Of a stretch of 64,000 nt of DNA, positions 27,510-36,540 are shown piece by piece. The stretch is taken from NCBI RefSeq assembly GCF_040546585.1, contig NZ_JBEPOC010000001.1, forward strand, positions 2,046,001 through 2,110,000, written 5' to 3'. This DNA is from Marmoricola sp. OAE513 (GTDB taxonomy: Bacteria > Actinomycetota > Actinomycetes > Propionibacteriales > Nocardioidaceae). The translations under genes and the position numbers were made by a program. The first letter of the stretch is position 1. Each line of letters begins with the position of its first letter. Under the pieces are notes generated by a model. It ran no database searches, was not told where the DNA came from, and saw only the letters and a list, made by a program, of their open reading frames with translations.

Positions 27510-28508
27510 TCAGGCGTTCGCCTCGGTGGGGGTGCGCACCCGCTCCGCCGTGATGACGATCGCCACCGCCACGACGATCACCGCTCCGCCGACCAGGATC
27601 GCACCGGTGACCGGCTCGTCGAGGATCAGGTATCCCAGGACCACCGCGACCACGGGGTTCACGTAGGCGTAGGTCGCGACCAGCGAGATCGGGGCGTTGC
27701 CGAGGAGCCAGACGTACGCCGAGAACGCGACCATCGACCCGAACACCACCAGGTAGCCCCAGGCCAGCCAGGTGTCGGCCGAGTAGCTGAACGGGTCGGG
27801 ACGTTCGCCGCGCACCAGCCCCGCGACGAGGAGGATCGCGCCGCCGGTCCACATCTCGTGGACGGTCATCACGAACGCGTCCTCGGGCAGCGGGAGCTTC
27901 GGCTGGACCCAGGAGCCGAACGCCCAGCACATGCTGGCGAACAGCACGATGCAGGCAGCGAAGAACGGCACGTGCTCGTCAGCCGCCCCGGCACGCCCGG
28001 CCAACACCAGGTAGCAGAGGCCGGCCATCCCGAGGACGATGCCCAGCACGCTCAACGGACGGGGGCGATCGCCGGCGGAGAACCGCAGCACCGCGATGAC
28101 CAGCGGGGCGATCGCGATCAGCAGGGCCGTGACGCCGGACGGGGCTCCTTCGTCCTCGCCGACGGACACGAGACCGTTGCCCAGGACCGGGAGCAGCAGG
28201 CCGAGGGTGGCGCACCCCAGGAGCTGGCGCCGGGTGACCAGAAGTCGTCGCCAGCCGCCCTGCCCGCGCCCGAGCAGCGCCAGCAGCAGTCCGAGCAGGA
28301 CCGCCGCGACGAGGTAGCGCGCGCCCATGCCGGTCAGCGGCGGCGCCTCCTCGACGACCACCCGGATCGCCAGGTACGTCGAACCCCAGACCACGTACAC
28401 GATCACCAGCGCGGTGATGACCAGCCCGGCTGCTGCGGCTGCTCGCGCAGGCACGGTCGGGGTCGCGGTCACCGGATCACCATGCCGCACCGGGTCGTCG
28501 GCACGCAC
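27510..28508 (-). CDS. EamA/DMT-family transporter
   Basis: 332 residues with ten predicted helices in two EamA units; phrases VYVVWGSTYLAIRVVVEEAPPL, and VATYAYVNPVVAVVLGYLILDEPVTGAILVGGAVIVVAVAI are typical of the RhaT/YdcZ-like drug/metabolite transporters. Start taken as GTG 28508 after CGGGA; a GTG 12 codons later is possible. Unrelated in sequence detail to the EamA gene at 23.3-24.2 kb. Divergent from bkdA across 208 bp. Confidence 0.85.
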   Translation of the reverse strand: MRADDPVRHGDPVTATPTVPARAAAAAGLVITALVIVYVVWGSTYLAIRVVVEEAPPLTGMGARYLVAAVLLGLLLALLGRGQGGWRRLLVTRRQLLGCATLGLLLPVLGNGLVSVGEDEGAPSGVTALLIAIAPLVIAVLRFSAGDRPRPLSVLGIVLGMAGLCYLVLAGRAGAADEHVPFFAACIVLFASMCWAFGSWVQPKLPLPEDAFVMTVHEMWTGGAILLVAGLVRGERPDPFSYSADTWLAWGYLVVFGSMVAFSAYVWLLGNAPISLVATYAYVNPVVAVVLGYLILDEPVTGAILVGGAVIVVAVAIVITAERVRTPTEANA

Positions 28509-28716
28509 GTGAATTCCCGGCGGGGCGACAGTAGGTAGACAGAAGAAAGGTTACCGACGGGTTGGTTCGTCTCCCGGCACCCGGCCCGGTTACGGTGAGG
28601 GGGACACGTGGTCTGGATCACACCTCGTGCGCCACCGATGTACGGGGCATCCGGACCAGAACTGCCGACGCGTCGAGCGGAAACCCCGGTCGTCGCTGAT
28701 CCTCAGGAGAAGTCGA

Positions 28717-29850
28717 ATGGGCCTGAACGACCCTGTGCACCCCGAGCCTGACCTCGTCCAGCTGCTGACGCCCGAGGGCGAACGCGTCGATCACCCGGAC
28801 TACGCCTTCGCGGTGCCGGACGGTACCGACGAGGCGGAGGTGATCCGCGGGTTCTACCGCGACATGCTCCTGACCCGCCGGATCGACACCGAGTCGACTG
28901 CGCTGCAGCGGCACGGCGAGCTCGGGCTGTGGGCCCAGCTGCTCGGTCAGGAGGCGGCGCAGATCGGGTCCGGTCGCGCGTTCGCGCCGCAGGACTTCGT
29001 CTTCCCGACCTACCGCGAGCACGGCGTCGCCTGGTGCCGCGGTCTCGACCCGCTCCAGGTGCTCACCCTGTGGCGCGGCAGCGAGCACGGCGGCTGGGAC
29101 CCGGCCGAGTACAACTTCGCCAACTACACCGTGGTGATCGGCGCGCAGACGCTGCACGCCACCGGCTACGCGATGGGGGTGCAGCGCGATGGCCTGGTCG
29201 GCACGGGCGACCCGGAGCGCGACACCGCCGTCGGCGTCTACTTCGGTGACGGTGCGTCCTCCCAGGGTGACGTCAGCGAGGCGATGGTCTTCGCGGCGTC
29301 GTACAACGCGCCGGTGGTCTTCCTCTGCCAGAACAACCAGTGGGCGATCTCGGCGGGCAGCGAACGGCAGAGCCGGATCCCGCTCTACCAGCGGGCCAGC
29401 GGCTTCGGGTTCCCGGGTGTCCGGGTCGACGGCAACGACGTGCTCGCGGTCAATGCGGTCACCCGGGCTGCGCTGCAGCGGGCCCGCGACGGTGAGGGGC
29501 CCATGCTGATCGAGGCGTTCACCTACCGGATGGGAGCGCACACGACGACCGACGACCCGACGCGCTACCGCACGAGCGACGACGTCGAGCACTGGAAGCT
29601 GAAGGACCCGATCGCGCGGGTGCGGGTGTACCTGAGCCGCAACGGCCTGGCTGCTCCGGAGTGGTTCGCCGACGTCGACGAGGAGGCCGACGAGCTGGGC
29701 CACCGGTTGCGAGAGGGGTGCAAGGCGCTGCCGGATCCTGACCCCGTCGGGATGTTCGACCACGTGTACGCCGAGCAGACCCCGGAGCTCGCCCGGCAGC
29801 GGGCGGACTTCGTGGCCTACCGCGACTCGTTCGCGGAGGTCGTGGCATGA
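28717..29850 (+). CDS. bkdA: Branched-chain 2-oxoacid dehydrogenase E1 alpha subunit
   Basis: 377 residues. ThDP-binding motif VGVYFGDGASSQGDVSEAMVFAASYNAPVVFLCQNNQWAIS is complete, and FTYRMGAHTTTDDPTRYR is the phosphorylation-loop region. Oxidatively decarboxylates keto acids of Val, Leu and Ile with the beta subunit. ATG at 28717 with AGGAGA (28705-28710). Overlaps bkdB by ATGA. The HGGWDPAEYNF and GTQTLHA-like phrases match actinobacterial BkdA as I know it; pyruvate as substrate cannot be excluded. E3 is not encoded here. Confidence 0.9.
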   Translation: MGLNDPVHPEPDLVQLLTPEGERVDHPDYAFAVPDGTDEAEVIRGFYRDMLLTRRIDTESTALQRHGELGLWAQLLGQEAAQIGSGRAFAPQDFVFPTYREHGVAWCRGLDPLQVLTLWRGSEHGGWDPAEYNFANYTVVIGAQTLHATGYAMGVQRDGLVGTGDPERDTAVGVYFGDGASSQGDVSEAMVFAASYNAPVVFLCQNNQWAISAGSERQSRIPLYQRASGFGFPGVRVDGNDVLAVNAVTRAALQRARDGEGPMLIEAFTYRMGAHTTTDDPTRYRTSDDVEHWKLKDPIARVRVYLSRNGLAAPEWFADVDEEADELGHRLREGCKALPDPDPVGMFDHVYAEQTPELARQRADFVAYRDSFAEVVA

Positions 29851-30833
29851 CGAGGATGACGTTGGCGAAGGCGTTGAACGCCGGACTGCGCGCCGCCATG
29901 GAGAAGGACGACAAGGTTCTGCTGATGGGGGAGGACGTCGGCAGGCTCGGCGGAGTCTTCCGGATCACCGACGGGTTGCAGAAGGACTTCGGCGAGGACC
30001 GCGTGCTCGACAGCCCGCTGGCCGAGTCCGGGATCATCGGCACCGCGGTCGGCATGGCGATGCGCGGCTACCGGCCGGTCTGCGAGATCCAGTTCGACGG
30101 GTTCGTCTACCCGGCGTACGACCAGATCGTCAGCCAGGTCGCGAAGATGCACTTCCGCACCCGCGGGATGGTCACGATGCCGCTGGTCATCCGGATCCCG
30201 TACGGCGGCGGCATCGGCGCGGTCGAGCACCACTCGGAGTCACCGGAGGCGCAGTTCGCGCACACGCCGGGCCTCAAGGTCGTCACCTGCTCGAACCCGG
30301 TGGACGGCTACTTCATGATCCAGCAGGCGATCGCCTCGGACGACCCGGTGATCTTCCTCGAGCCCAAGCGGCAGTACCACGCCGACAAGGTCGAGGTGAA
30401 TGAGGGAGCCGAGATGTCCGACATCGCGCCGCTGTTCACCTCGACGGTCGCGCGGCCGGGTTCGGACCTGACGCTGCTCGCCTACGGACCGATGGTGAAG
30501 ACCTGCTTGAAGGTCGCCGAGGCGGCCGCGCTCGAAGGGCGCTCGATCGAGGTCATCGACCTGCGGTCGCTCTCCCCGTTGGACCTCGGTCCGGCCGAGG
30601 AGTCGATCCGTCGCACCGGTCGCGCCGTGGTCGCGCACGAGGCGCACCGCAACCTCGGCATGGGGGCGGAGATCGCTGCCCGGCTGGCCGAGTCGTGCTT
30701 CTACTCGCTGGAGGCACCCGTGCTCCGGGTCGGCAGCTACGACACCCCGTACCCGCCGTCGCGGATCGAGGAGGACTACCTGCCCGACCTGGACCGGATC
30801 CTCGACGCCGTCGACCGCACCTTCGAGTTCTGA
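29847..30833 (+). CDS. bkdB: Branched-chain 2-oxoacid dehydrogenase E1 beta subunit
   Basis: 328 residues, the standard E1-beta length: N-terminal pyrimidine-binding domain (MTLAKALNAGLRAAMEKDDKVLLMGEDVGRLGGVFRIT, DSPLAESGIIGTAVGMAMRGYRPVCEIQF) and C-terminal transketolase domain (RSIEVIDLRSLSPLDLG, VVAHEAHRNLGMGAEIAARL). Forms the heterotetrameric E1 with BkdA, with which it shares an ATGA overlap. Followed after 35 bp by the E2 gene. Confidence 0.93.
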   Translation: MTRMTLAKALNAGLRAAMEKDDKVLLMGEDVGRLGGVFRITDGLQKDFGEDRVLDSPLAESGIIGTAVGMAMRGYRPVCEIQFDGFVYPAYDQIVSQVAKMHFRTRGMVTMPLVIRIPYGGGIGAVEHHSESPEAQFAHTPGLKVVTCSNPVDGYFMIQQAIASDDPVIFLEPKRQYHADKVEVNEGAEMSDIAPLFTSTVARPGSDLTLLAYGPMVKTCLKVAEAAALEGRSIEVIDLRSLSPLDLGPAEESIRRTGRAVVAHEAHRNLGMGAEIAARLAESCFYSLEAPVLRVGSYDTPYPPSRIEEDYLPDLDRILDAVDRTFEF

Positions 30834-30868
30834 GGAGCTGACGTGAACGAGCGAAGCGAGGACCGAGG

Positions 30869-32269
30869 ATGAGCGACTACCTGCTGCCCGACGTGGGCGA
30901 GGGTCTCACCGAGGCCGAGATCGTCACCTGGAAGGTCCAGGTCGGCGACGAGATCAAGATCAACGACATCGTCGTGGAGATCGAGACGGCCAAGTCCTTG
31001 GTCGAGCTTCCCTCCCCGTACGCCGGCGTCGTGGAGGCGCTGCTGGTCGAGGAGGGCATGACCGTCGAGGTCGGGACGCCGATCATCAGGATCAACGACG
31101 GGGTCGCCTCCCCGGTCGTCGAGCCTGGCTCCCCGGTCGTCGAGCCTGGCTCCCCGGTCGGCGAGCCTGCCGAGACGCTCGACCTGTCGAACCCTGCCGC
31201 CACCGGCCGGGTCGAGGGCGAGTCTCTGGTCGGCCGCAACAAGGCCGAGCGTGGCGCCGTACGGAGGAAGCGCCTGGCGGCCTCGGCGACCACGGTGGCC
31301 GCCCCCTCGGTCGTCGAGCCTGTCGAGACGCCCGCCTCCCGCGCACACACCCCCGTCCACGTGCTCGCCAAACCCCCGGTCCGCAAGCTCGCCCGCGACC
31401 TGGGCGTCGACCTGACGACCTGCCGCGCGACGGGACCCGGCGGCTCGGTGTCGCGGTCGGACGTGGAGGCGGCGGTGGGCGTGGCGGCTCAGGACGTCCC
31501 GACGGGCTCGACGACCGGGGGCCGCTCGACGAGTGGGGGCCCCACGGCGACGGGTGACCGGGAGTACCGCGAACCCATCAAGGGTGTCCGCAAGATGATG
31601 GGCGCCGCGATGGTGGCGTCCGCCTTCACCGCACCGCACGTCACGGAGTGGGTGACCCTCGACGTCACGCGGACCAGCCAGTTTGTCGAACGGCTGCGCG
31701 GGCGCCGCGAGTTCGCCGACATCAAGGTCTCGCCGCTGCTGATCCTGGCGGCCGCCTGCATCCGCGCGATGCGCCGTACGCCGGTGATCAACTCGACCTG
31801 GGACGACGCCGCGCAGGAGGTCGTGTTCAAGAGCTACGTGAACCTCGGCATCGCGGCGGCCACGCCCCGTGGTCTGGTGGTGCCCAACATCAAGGACGCC
31901 GACTCGCTCTCGCTCCTCGAGCTGGCCGGCGCGCTCGGCGACCTGACCACCGTCGCCCGCGAGGGGAAGACGCAGCCGGCCGAGATGGCCGGCGGCACCT
32001 TCACGATCACCAACGTCGGCGTCTTCGGCATCGACGGGGGCACCCCGATCATCAACCCGGGGGAGTCGGCGATCCTCTGCTTCGGTGCGACGAAGCGGCA
32101 GCCCTGGGTCGTCACCGACGGCGACGGCAACGAGTCGATCGAGGTGCGTGACGTGTGCACGCTGACGCTGTCCTTCGACCACCGGCACGTGGACGGCGAG
32201 AGCGGGTCGAGGTTCCTCGCCGACGTCGCCTCGATGATGGAGGACCCGGCCGCCGCGCTGCTCTTCTAG
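30869..32269 (+). CDS. bkdC: Dihydrolipoamide acyltransferase E2 of the branched-chain complex
   Basis: 466 residues. Lipoyl domain (1-76, lipoylated Lys in VEIETAKSLVELPSP), a long Pro/Val linker, peripheral subunit-binding domain (KPPVRKLARDLGVDLTTCRATGPGGSVSRSDVE) and the catalytic acyltransferase core ending with the active-site SFDHRHVDGESGSRF. The linker is enlarged by copies of a dispersed genomic repeat that encode VVEPGSP and VVEPVETP (see repeat at 31113-31330). ATG at 30869 after GAGG; the preceding bases carry a GAGCGAAGCGAG phrase frequent in such genomes. Confidence 0.93.
   Translation: MSDYLLPDVGEGLTEAEIVTWKVQVGDEIKINDIVVEIETAKSLVELPSPYAGVVEALLVEEGMTVEVGTPIIRINDGVASPVVEPGSPVVEPGSPVGEPAETLDLSNPAATGRVEGESLVGRNKAERGAVRRKRLAASATTVAAPSVVEPVETPASRAHTPVHVLAKPPVRKLARDLGVDLTTCRATGPGGSVSRSDVEAAVGVAAQDVPTGSTTGGRSTSGGPTATGDREYREPIKGVRKMMGAAMVASAFTAPHVTEWVTLDVTRTSQFVERLRGRREFADIKVSPLLILAAACIRAMRRTPVINSTWDDAAQEVVFKSYVNLGIAAATPRGLVVPNIKDADSLSLLELAGALGDLTTVAREGKTQPAEMAGGTFTITNVGVFGIDGGTPIINPGESAILCFGATKRQPWVVTDGDGNESIEVRDVCTLTLSFDHRHVDGESGSRFLADVASMMEDPAAALLF
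31113..31330 (+). repeat. Dispersed repeat copies inside the E2 linker
   Basis: CGGTCGTCGAGCCTGGCTCC occurs twice in tandem as 21-bp units (31113-31133, 31134-31154), then a fuller copy (CGGTCGGCGAGCCTGCCGAG..., 31155-31177) and another at 31308-31330 (GTCGTCGAGCCTGTCGAGAC core). An opposite-orientation partial copy lies near 31498-31517. All are in frame and encode Val-Glu-Pro runs. Further copies lie between genes at 43958, 47098 and 55165. Confidence 0.7.
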
Positions 32270-32277
32270 GCCCGGGA

Positions 32278-32327
32278 GAGTTGTGTGCCTCAGCGCGTCG
32301 CGGACGACGCGCTGAGGCACACAACTC
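32278..32327. terminator. Very long perfect hairpin after bkdC
   Basis: A flawless 23-bp stem (32278-32300 with 32305-32327) with a 4-nt CGGA loop starts 8 bases after the bkdC stop and is followed by GGAAAA. Too long for a simple terminator need; it may also be a repetitive palindromic element. Confidence 0.75.
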
Positions 32328-32438
32328 GGAAAAGCGTGAACCGGCCCTCCGCGAACGGCGCCCTGTTCCCCCGAACCAGGTGCTGAACGCGGAGGACCGG
32401 AATCCCCACGCTTCTCCGACGGGTCACGGTGCAGGTGT

Positions 32439-32471
32439 CCCGCCGCCATACCTCCAACGACGGAGGGCGGG
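32439..32471. terminator. Hairpin after the secreted propeller gene
   Basis: CCTCC (32451-32455) pairs with GGAGG (32462-32466), extended by CCCGC/GCGGG (32439-32443 with 32467-32471) across a one-sided bulge. Lies 26 bp beyond the minus-strand stop at 32497. Nothing else is visible in 32328-32438. Confidence 0.4.
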
Positions 32472-32496
32472 GCAGGTCACGCGCTGGTGTGCGGTG

Positions 32497-34002
32497 TCAC
32501 GAGTCCTTGAAGCTGATCATCCCGGTCAGGGTCGGCATGTACGCCGTCCCGTCGGGGCCGAGGTAGATCGCGGCGTAGTGGTTGTTCCACTGGATGCCGT
32601 TGCCCGTGCGCTGCTGCCACTTCGTCGCACCGGTGCGGACGTCGATGGCCGTGAAGTACCAGGAGTCGTCCAGGAAGTTCGACTTCGGCTTGGCGTAGAC
32701 GTAGAGCAGACCTGCTGCCAGCGACACCTTCGGGACCGGGGTCGGCGAGACGATCGGGTTGGTCCAGTCGACCTGGCACGAGTTGTCGGGGTTGATCGAG
32801 ACCTTGGCGACACCGCCGGTCGAGGTGGCGCCGAACATGGTGCTCTGGACACCTTCGTAGCCGTAGTTGTTCTCGACGATCACCGATCGCGGCCCGTTCG
32901 GCAGGCCTCCGGCGTAGATGAGGCTGTTCTCGGTGTCCGAGGCGCCGGCCCCGAAGACCGGGACCTTGCAGAGCAGCTGTCCCGGGTTGGCGCCGTCGCG
33001 CTTGTAGAACAGCACGTTCATCCGCGGCTCGGCGTTGTCGGTGATCGCGACCAGGTCGTCGCCGATCACCGTCACAGTGGTACCCGAACCCTGCGAGAGC
33101 TGGCCGGACTTCTGCTGGGTGCCCCGGTCGTAGGCGGCTTCCCACCGGGTGCGTGGCTGCCCGGAGGCGTCGGCTTCGACGGCGTACAGCTTGTGGTCGG
33201 TCACGATGTAGATCGCGCCGGACTCGTCGCCGGAGATCGAGTTGTAGATGCCCTCGCCGGCCGGGAACTGCATGGTCTTGATCGAACCAGTCTCCGGGTT
33301 GATGACGCCGACCTGGCCCTTCTGGGTGACGTAGAAGATGTTGCCGTCCCAGTCGGGCAGCGTGGCGACCATGCAGTCGTCAGCAGCCATCTTGGGGGAC
33401 GCGTCGAAGCTGCCGAGCTTGGTGAAACCGGCCTCGTCGACGCGGACCTTCCACACCTGCTTGTCGATCGTCAGCACGTAGGCCACGTCGTTGTCGTCGA
33501 GCGAGAAGTAGGTGCCGCCGCAGATGTCGGTGAAGGGGTTCTGCAGGGTGAGCAGGTTGCGCTTCGAGGTCGTGAGGTCGGACCCGATCGTGGTCAGCTT
33601 GGTCGGGTTGATCAGCCGCATCTTGAATCCGCCCAGATCCCCGCAGAGGCCGACCATCCGGCCGCGGGAGTCGAACGCGACGGTTGCGCACTCGGACACG
33701 CCGTACCAGGCGGACCGTGCCTTGAGCTTGTGCCCCAGCGGCCCCAGTCCCTCGTAGGCGTCCGAGGCGTAGGCGTCGTTGTGCATCGAGTTGGTGCCGT
33801 TGGCGGCGAGGTGCGGGTTCTGCTTGATCGCCTCGTGCGGGAGCGGGTTGGCGGTGACCGCGGTGCCGGTGAAGGGCTGGGTGAGGAAGTCCGTCGGCAA
33901 CGCCGGGATCGGCAGCTGGCCGTTGGCAGCGCCGATCTGTGCGGGCACCAGCACCGCGATCGAGGCGAGCAGGGCGACAGCGGCGAGGCGAGGGCGGTTC
34001 AT
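32497..34002 (-). CDS. Secreted PQQ/WD-like beta-propeller protein
   Basis: 501 residues with an N-terminal signal peptide (LAAVALLASIAVLVPAQIGAANG). The mature part is a series of blade-like repeats, e.g. GNIFYVTQKGQVGVINPETGSIKTM, GAIYIVTDHKLYAVEADASGQPR and WYFTAIDVRTGATKWQQRTG, the last close to the PQQ-dehydrogenase blade signature. No catalytic motif for a quinoprotein is seen, so a binding or structural role outside the cell is more likely. ATG at 34002. The 78-bp upstream spacer has an AT-rich patch (TTTTAACAAAGCCTGTTGTT). Confidence 0.75.
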   Translation of the reverse strand: MNRPRLAAVALLASIAVLVPAQIGAANGQLPIPALPTDFLTQPFTGTAVTANPLPHEAIKQNPHLAANGTNSMHNDAYASDAYEGLGPLGHKLKARSAWYGVSECATVAFDSRGRMVGLCGDLGGFKMRLINPTKLTTIGSDLTTSKRNLLTLQNPFTDICGGTYFSLDDNDVAYVLTIDKQVWKVRVDEAGFTKLGSFDASPKMAADDCMVATLPDWDGNIFYVTQKGQVGVINPETGSIKTMQFPAGEGIYNSISGDESGAIYIVTDHKLYAVEADASGQPRTRWEAAYDRGTQQKSGQLSQGSGTTVTVIGDDLVAITDNAEPRMNVLFYKRDGANPGQLLCKVPVFGAGASDTENSLIYAGGLPNGPRSVIVENNYGYEGVQSTMFGATSTGGVAKVSINPDNSCQVDWTNPIVSPTPVPKVSLAAGLLYVYAKPKSNFLDDSWYFTAIDVRTGATKWQQRTGNGIQWNNHYAAIYLGPDGTAYMPTLTGMISFKDS

Positions 34003-34080
34003 GTCATCTCCAACGGCTGGAACGGCCCGAGGGTACGGGCCCGGAGGCTCCTTTTAACAAAGCCTGTTGTTACAACGGTG

Positions 34081-34887
34081 TCAGGACGGGAACGTCGTCC
34101 GCTCGTCGCTGCGGGGCGGGACGACGTTGAGGATCGCGTCGGTGCCGCCGTCGACCAGGATCATGGTGCCGATGATCAGGCTCGAGTCGGGCGAGAGCAG
34201 GAAGGCGATCAGTGCGGCGACCTCCTCGGCCCTGCCCGGCCGGCCCATCGCGTTCGGGTAGACGTCGGCGAACGGGCCGAACACGGGGTCCTTGCGCAGC
34301 TCGTCGGTCATCGGGGTGGCGATCAGTCCCGGCGCGATGGAGTTGATCCGGATCCCGCGGCCGCCCCACTCCGGCTTGACGGACTCCCTGCGGGCCCAGC
34401 TGGCGAGCGCGAACTTCGAGACCGGGTACAGGTTCACCGCCTCGTGCTCGGTCGCCAGACGCCGGGCGGTGTCCTCGTCATCGGCGAGGAGCGCGGCGAC
34501 GATGTCGTCGGCGGCCCAGCCCGGCTGGCACGTCACCGAGTTCGACGCGATCAGGACGACCGATCCGGCGTCGCGCAGGTCGAGCAACGGCTTGAGCCCC
34601 GCGGCCAGCGCGACCGCTCCGAAGTAGTTGACCGAAATCAGCAGCGCTGGGTCCGTGCCGGTGAAGCCGGCGATCCCGGCACACGGCACCAGGCCGTCGA
34701 TGCCGTCCGGCGACAGCTCGGTCACCTGGCGGACCGCCTCCACGCGACCCGCCGGCGTGCTCAGGTCGGCCTCGACGTCCGCGTTGCGCAGGTCGATGCC
34801 GATCACCCGGTGTCCGTCGCGCTCGAGCCGGTTCTTGGTCGCCGCGCCGATCCCGGAGGCGGCGCCGCTGATCACGTAGGTACTCAC
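34081..34887 (-). CDS. SDR-family oxidoreductase, 3-alpha-hydroxysteroid dehydrogenase-like
   Basis: 268 residues. Cofactor motif SGAASGIGAATK, PCAGI, catalytic Ser region VLIASNSVT and the YPVSK pair; the short-loop, 'VPCAG' variety with a ~30-residue insertion before Tyr resembles 3-alpha-HSD/carbonyl reductase and coniferyl alcohol dehydrogenase proteins. GTG start at 34887. A KstR-like box lies 15 bp upstream, hinting at steroid or lipid catabolism. Follows the carboxyltransferase gene by 52 bp on the same strand. Confidence 0.85.
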   Translation of the reverse strand: MSTYVISGAASGIGAATKNRLERDGHRVIGIDLRNADVEADLSTPAGRVEAVRQVTELSPDGIDGLVPCAGIAGFTGTDPALLISVNYFGAVALAAGLKPLLDLRDAGSVVLIASNSVTCQPGWAADDIVAALLADDEDTARRLATEHEAVNLYPVSKFALASWARRESVKPEWGGRGIRINSIAPGLIATPMTDELRKDPVFGPFADVYPNAMGRPGRAEEVAALIAFLLSPDSSLIIGTMILVDGGTDAILNVVPPRSDERTTFPS

Positions 34888-34901
34888 GCGCCTAGTGAAA
34901 C

Positions 34902-34915
34902 TGAAACAGGTTCTA
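34902..34915. promoter_or_regulatory. KstR-like operator upstream of the SDR gene
   Basis: TGAAACAGGTTCTA fits the KstR consensus TnnAACnnGTTnnA at every fixed position. It lies 15-28 bp before the GTG start of the 3-alpha-HSD-like SDR, where a repressor would block transcription. KstR is the TetR-family repressor of cholesterol degradation in mycobacteria and rhodococci; whether this genome has one is not visible here. Confidence 0.5.
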
Positions 34916-34939
34916 GTGTCTAGGTGCTGACCGAAAGGG

Positions 34940-36424
34940 TCAGCTGGGCGGCGGAGTGGCGAAGCGCAGCGACCGTACGGCGACGAGCGAGGTGACGTCG
35001 GAGTGCGCCAACGCGGAGAGCTCGTGCTCCAGGACCGCGCCGACGCGCTTGCAGAACGCCTCGGCCTCCTCAGCCGCGTCCGGGTTCTCGGGGATCATCC
35101 GGTCGACGACGCCGGCGGCCCGCAGGTCCACCGCTCGGATCCGCTGAGCGCGCGCCATCTCCGGGGCGTGCACGGTGTCGCGGTGCACGATCGCGCTCGC
35201 GCCCTCCGGTGGCAGCGGGGACAGCCAGGCGTGCTGGGCTGCGACGACCCGGTCGGCCGGCAGCAGAGCGAGCGCTCCACCGCCGTTGCCCTGGCCGAGC
35301 ATCAGGCACAGCGTCGGGGTCTCGAGCGTGACGAGGTCGGCGAGGCTGCGGGCGATCTCGCCGGCGAGCCCGCCCTCCTCGGCCTCGGGACTCAGCGCTG
35401 CGCCCGGGGTGTCGATCACCGTGAGCAGCGGGATGCCGAGCTCGACGGCCAGCCGCATCCCGCGGCGGGCCTCGCGCAGGGCGCCGGGACCCATCGGGCG
35501 GTCGGTGGTCTGGCCGCGGCGGTCCTGGCCGAGCAGCACGCACGGGGCGTCACCGAAGCGCGCCAGCGCGATCATCAGTCCCGGGTCGGCCTCCCCCTGG
35601 CCGGTGCCGTTGAGCGGGACCACGTCGGTGGCGGCGTACCGCAGCAGGCGTCGTACGCCGGGCCGGTCCGGTCGCCGGGAGCGCACCACCGCGTCCCAGG
35701 TGTCCACCTCGTCGATCTCCTCGTCCGGGGCGGGCTCGTCCGGCGCCGCCGGCCGGGACAGCAGGATCGACAGCGTCCGGTCGAGCAGGTCGGAGATCTC
35801 CCACGGCTCGACGACACCGTCGATGATCCCGTGGGCGTAGAGGTTCTCCGAGGTCTGCACGTCCTCGGGGAACGGCTTGCCGTAGAGGGCTTCGAAGACC
35901 CGTGGACCGAGGAAGCCGACGAGGGCCTTCGGCTCGGCGATGGTGACGTGGCCGAGAGAACCCCACGAGGCCATCACTCCGCCGGTCGTGGGGTTGCGGA
36001 GGTAGACGAGGTACGGCAGGCCGCTGCTCTTGTGCGCCGAGACGGCGGCCGAGATCCGGATCATGTGCACGAAGGCGGGGGTGCCCTCCTGCATCCGGGT
36101 GCCGCCGCTGACCGGTGCAGCGAGCAGGGGGATGCCCTCGGCGGTCGCCCGGGTGATGCCGGCGACCAGGCGGGTGGCCGATGCCTGCCCGATGGACCCG
36201 GCGAGGAAGCCGAACTCGCACGCGATCACCGCGACCCGGCGTCCGCGGATGGTGCCCTCGCCGGTGATCACCGACTCGTCGACCCCGGACTTCTCGCGGG
36301 CGGAGGCCAGATCCGCGCGGTAGGTCTCGTTGATCTCGCCGTACTCGGGCGGGGTGTCCCACGTCGTCCAGGACCCCTCGTCGAGGACGAGTCCGATCAG
36401 GTCGCGGGCGCTGAGGCGGGGCAT
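34940..36424 (-). CDS. Fused acetyl-CoA carboxylase carboxyltransferase (beta + alpha)
   Basis: 494 residues. The N-terminal half (about 1-235) is an AccD-like domain (GEGTIRGRRVAVIACEFGFLAGSIG, GGTRMQEGTPAF) lacking the zinc-finger; the C-terminal half (about 240-490) is AccA-like (GQDRRGQTTDR, GIPLLTVIDTPGAALSPEAEEGGLAGEIARSL, GQGNGGGALALLPADRV). Transfers CO2 from biotin to acetyl- or another acyl-CoA; needs a biotin carboxylase/carrier encoded elsewhere. ATG at 36424. Divergent from the GNAT gene at 36541. Confidence 0.9.
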   Translation of the reverse strand: MPRLSARDLIGLVLDEGSWTTWDTPPEYGEINETYRADLASAREKSGVDESVITGEGTIRGRRVAVIACEFGFLAGSIGQASATRLVAGITRATAEGIPLLAAPVSGGTRMQEGTPAFVHMIRISAAVSAHKSSGLPYLVYLRNPTTGGVMASWGSLGHVTIAEPKALVGFLGPRVFEALYGKPFPEDVQTSENLYAHGIIDGVVEPWEISDLLDRTLSILLSRPAAPDEPAPDEEIDEVDTWDAVVRSRRPDRPGVRRLLRYAATDVVPLNGTGQGEADPGLMIALARFGDAPCVLLGQDRRGQTTDRPMGPGALREARRGMRLAVELGIPLLTVIDTPGAALSPEAEEGGLAGEIARSLADLVTLETPTLCLMLGQGNGGGALALLPADRVVAAQHAWLSPLPPEGASAIVHRDTVHAPEMARAQRIRAVDLRAAGVVDRMIPENPDAAEEAEAFCKRVGAVLEHELSALAHSDVTSLVAVRSLRFATPPPS

Positions 36425-36540
36425 GGGCCGAGGGTACGCGCCCCAGTGGAGTCGCAGACGAGCTTGCTCGGATGGCGGCGGTGCGAGCAGCGTCGAGGAA
36501 CGAAGTGACGATCATCGGCGCGGCTTGGGAGGATGGACCC

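Noticed and set aside
31113-31177. CRISPR-like array in bkdC
   Set aside because: Units are 21 bp, contiguous without spacers, and in frame with the protein.
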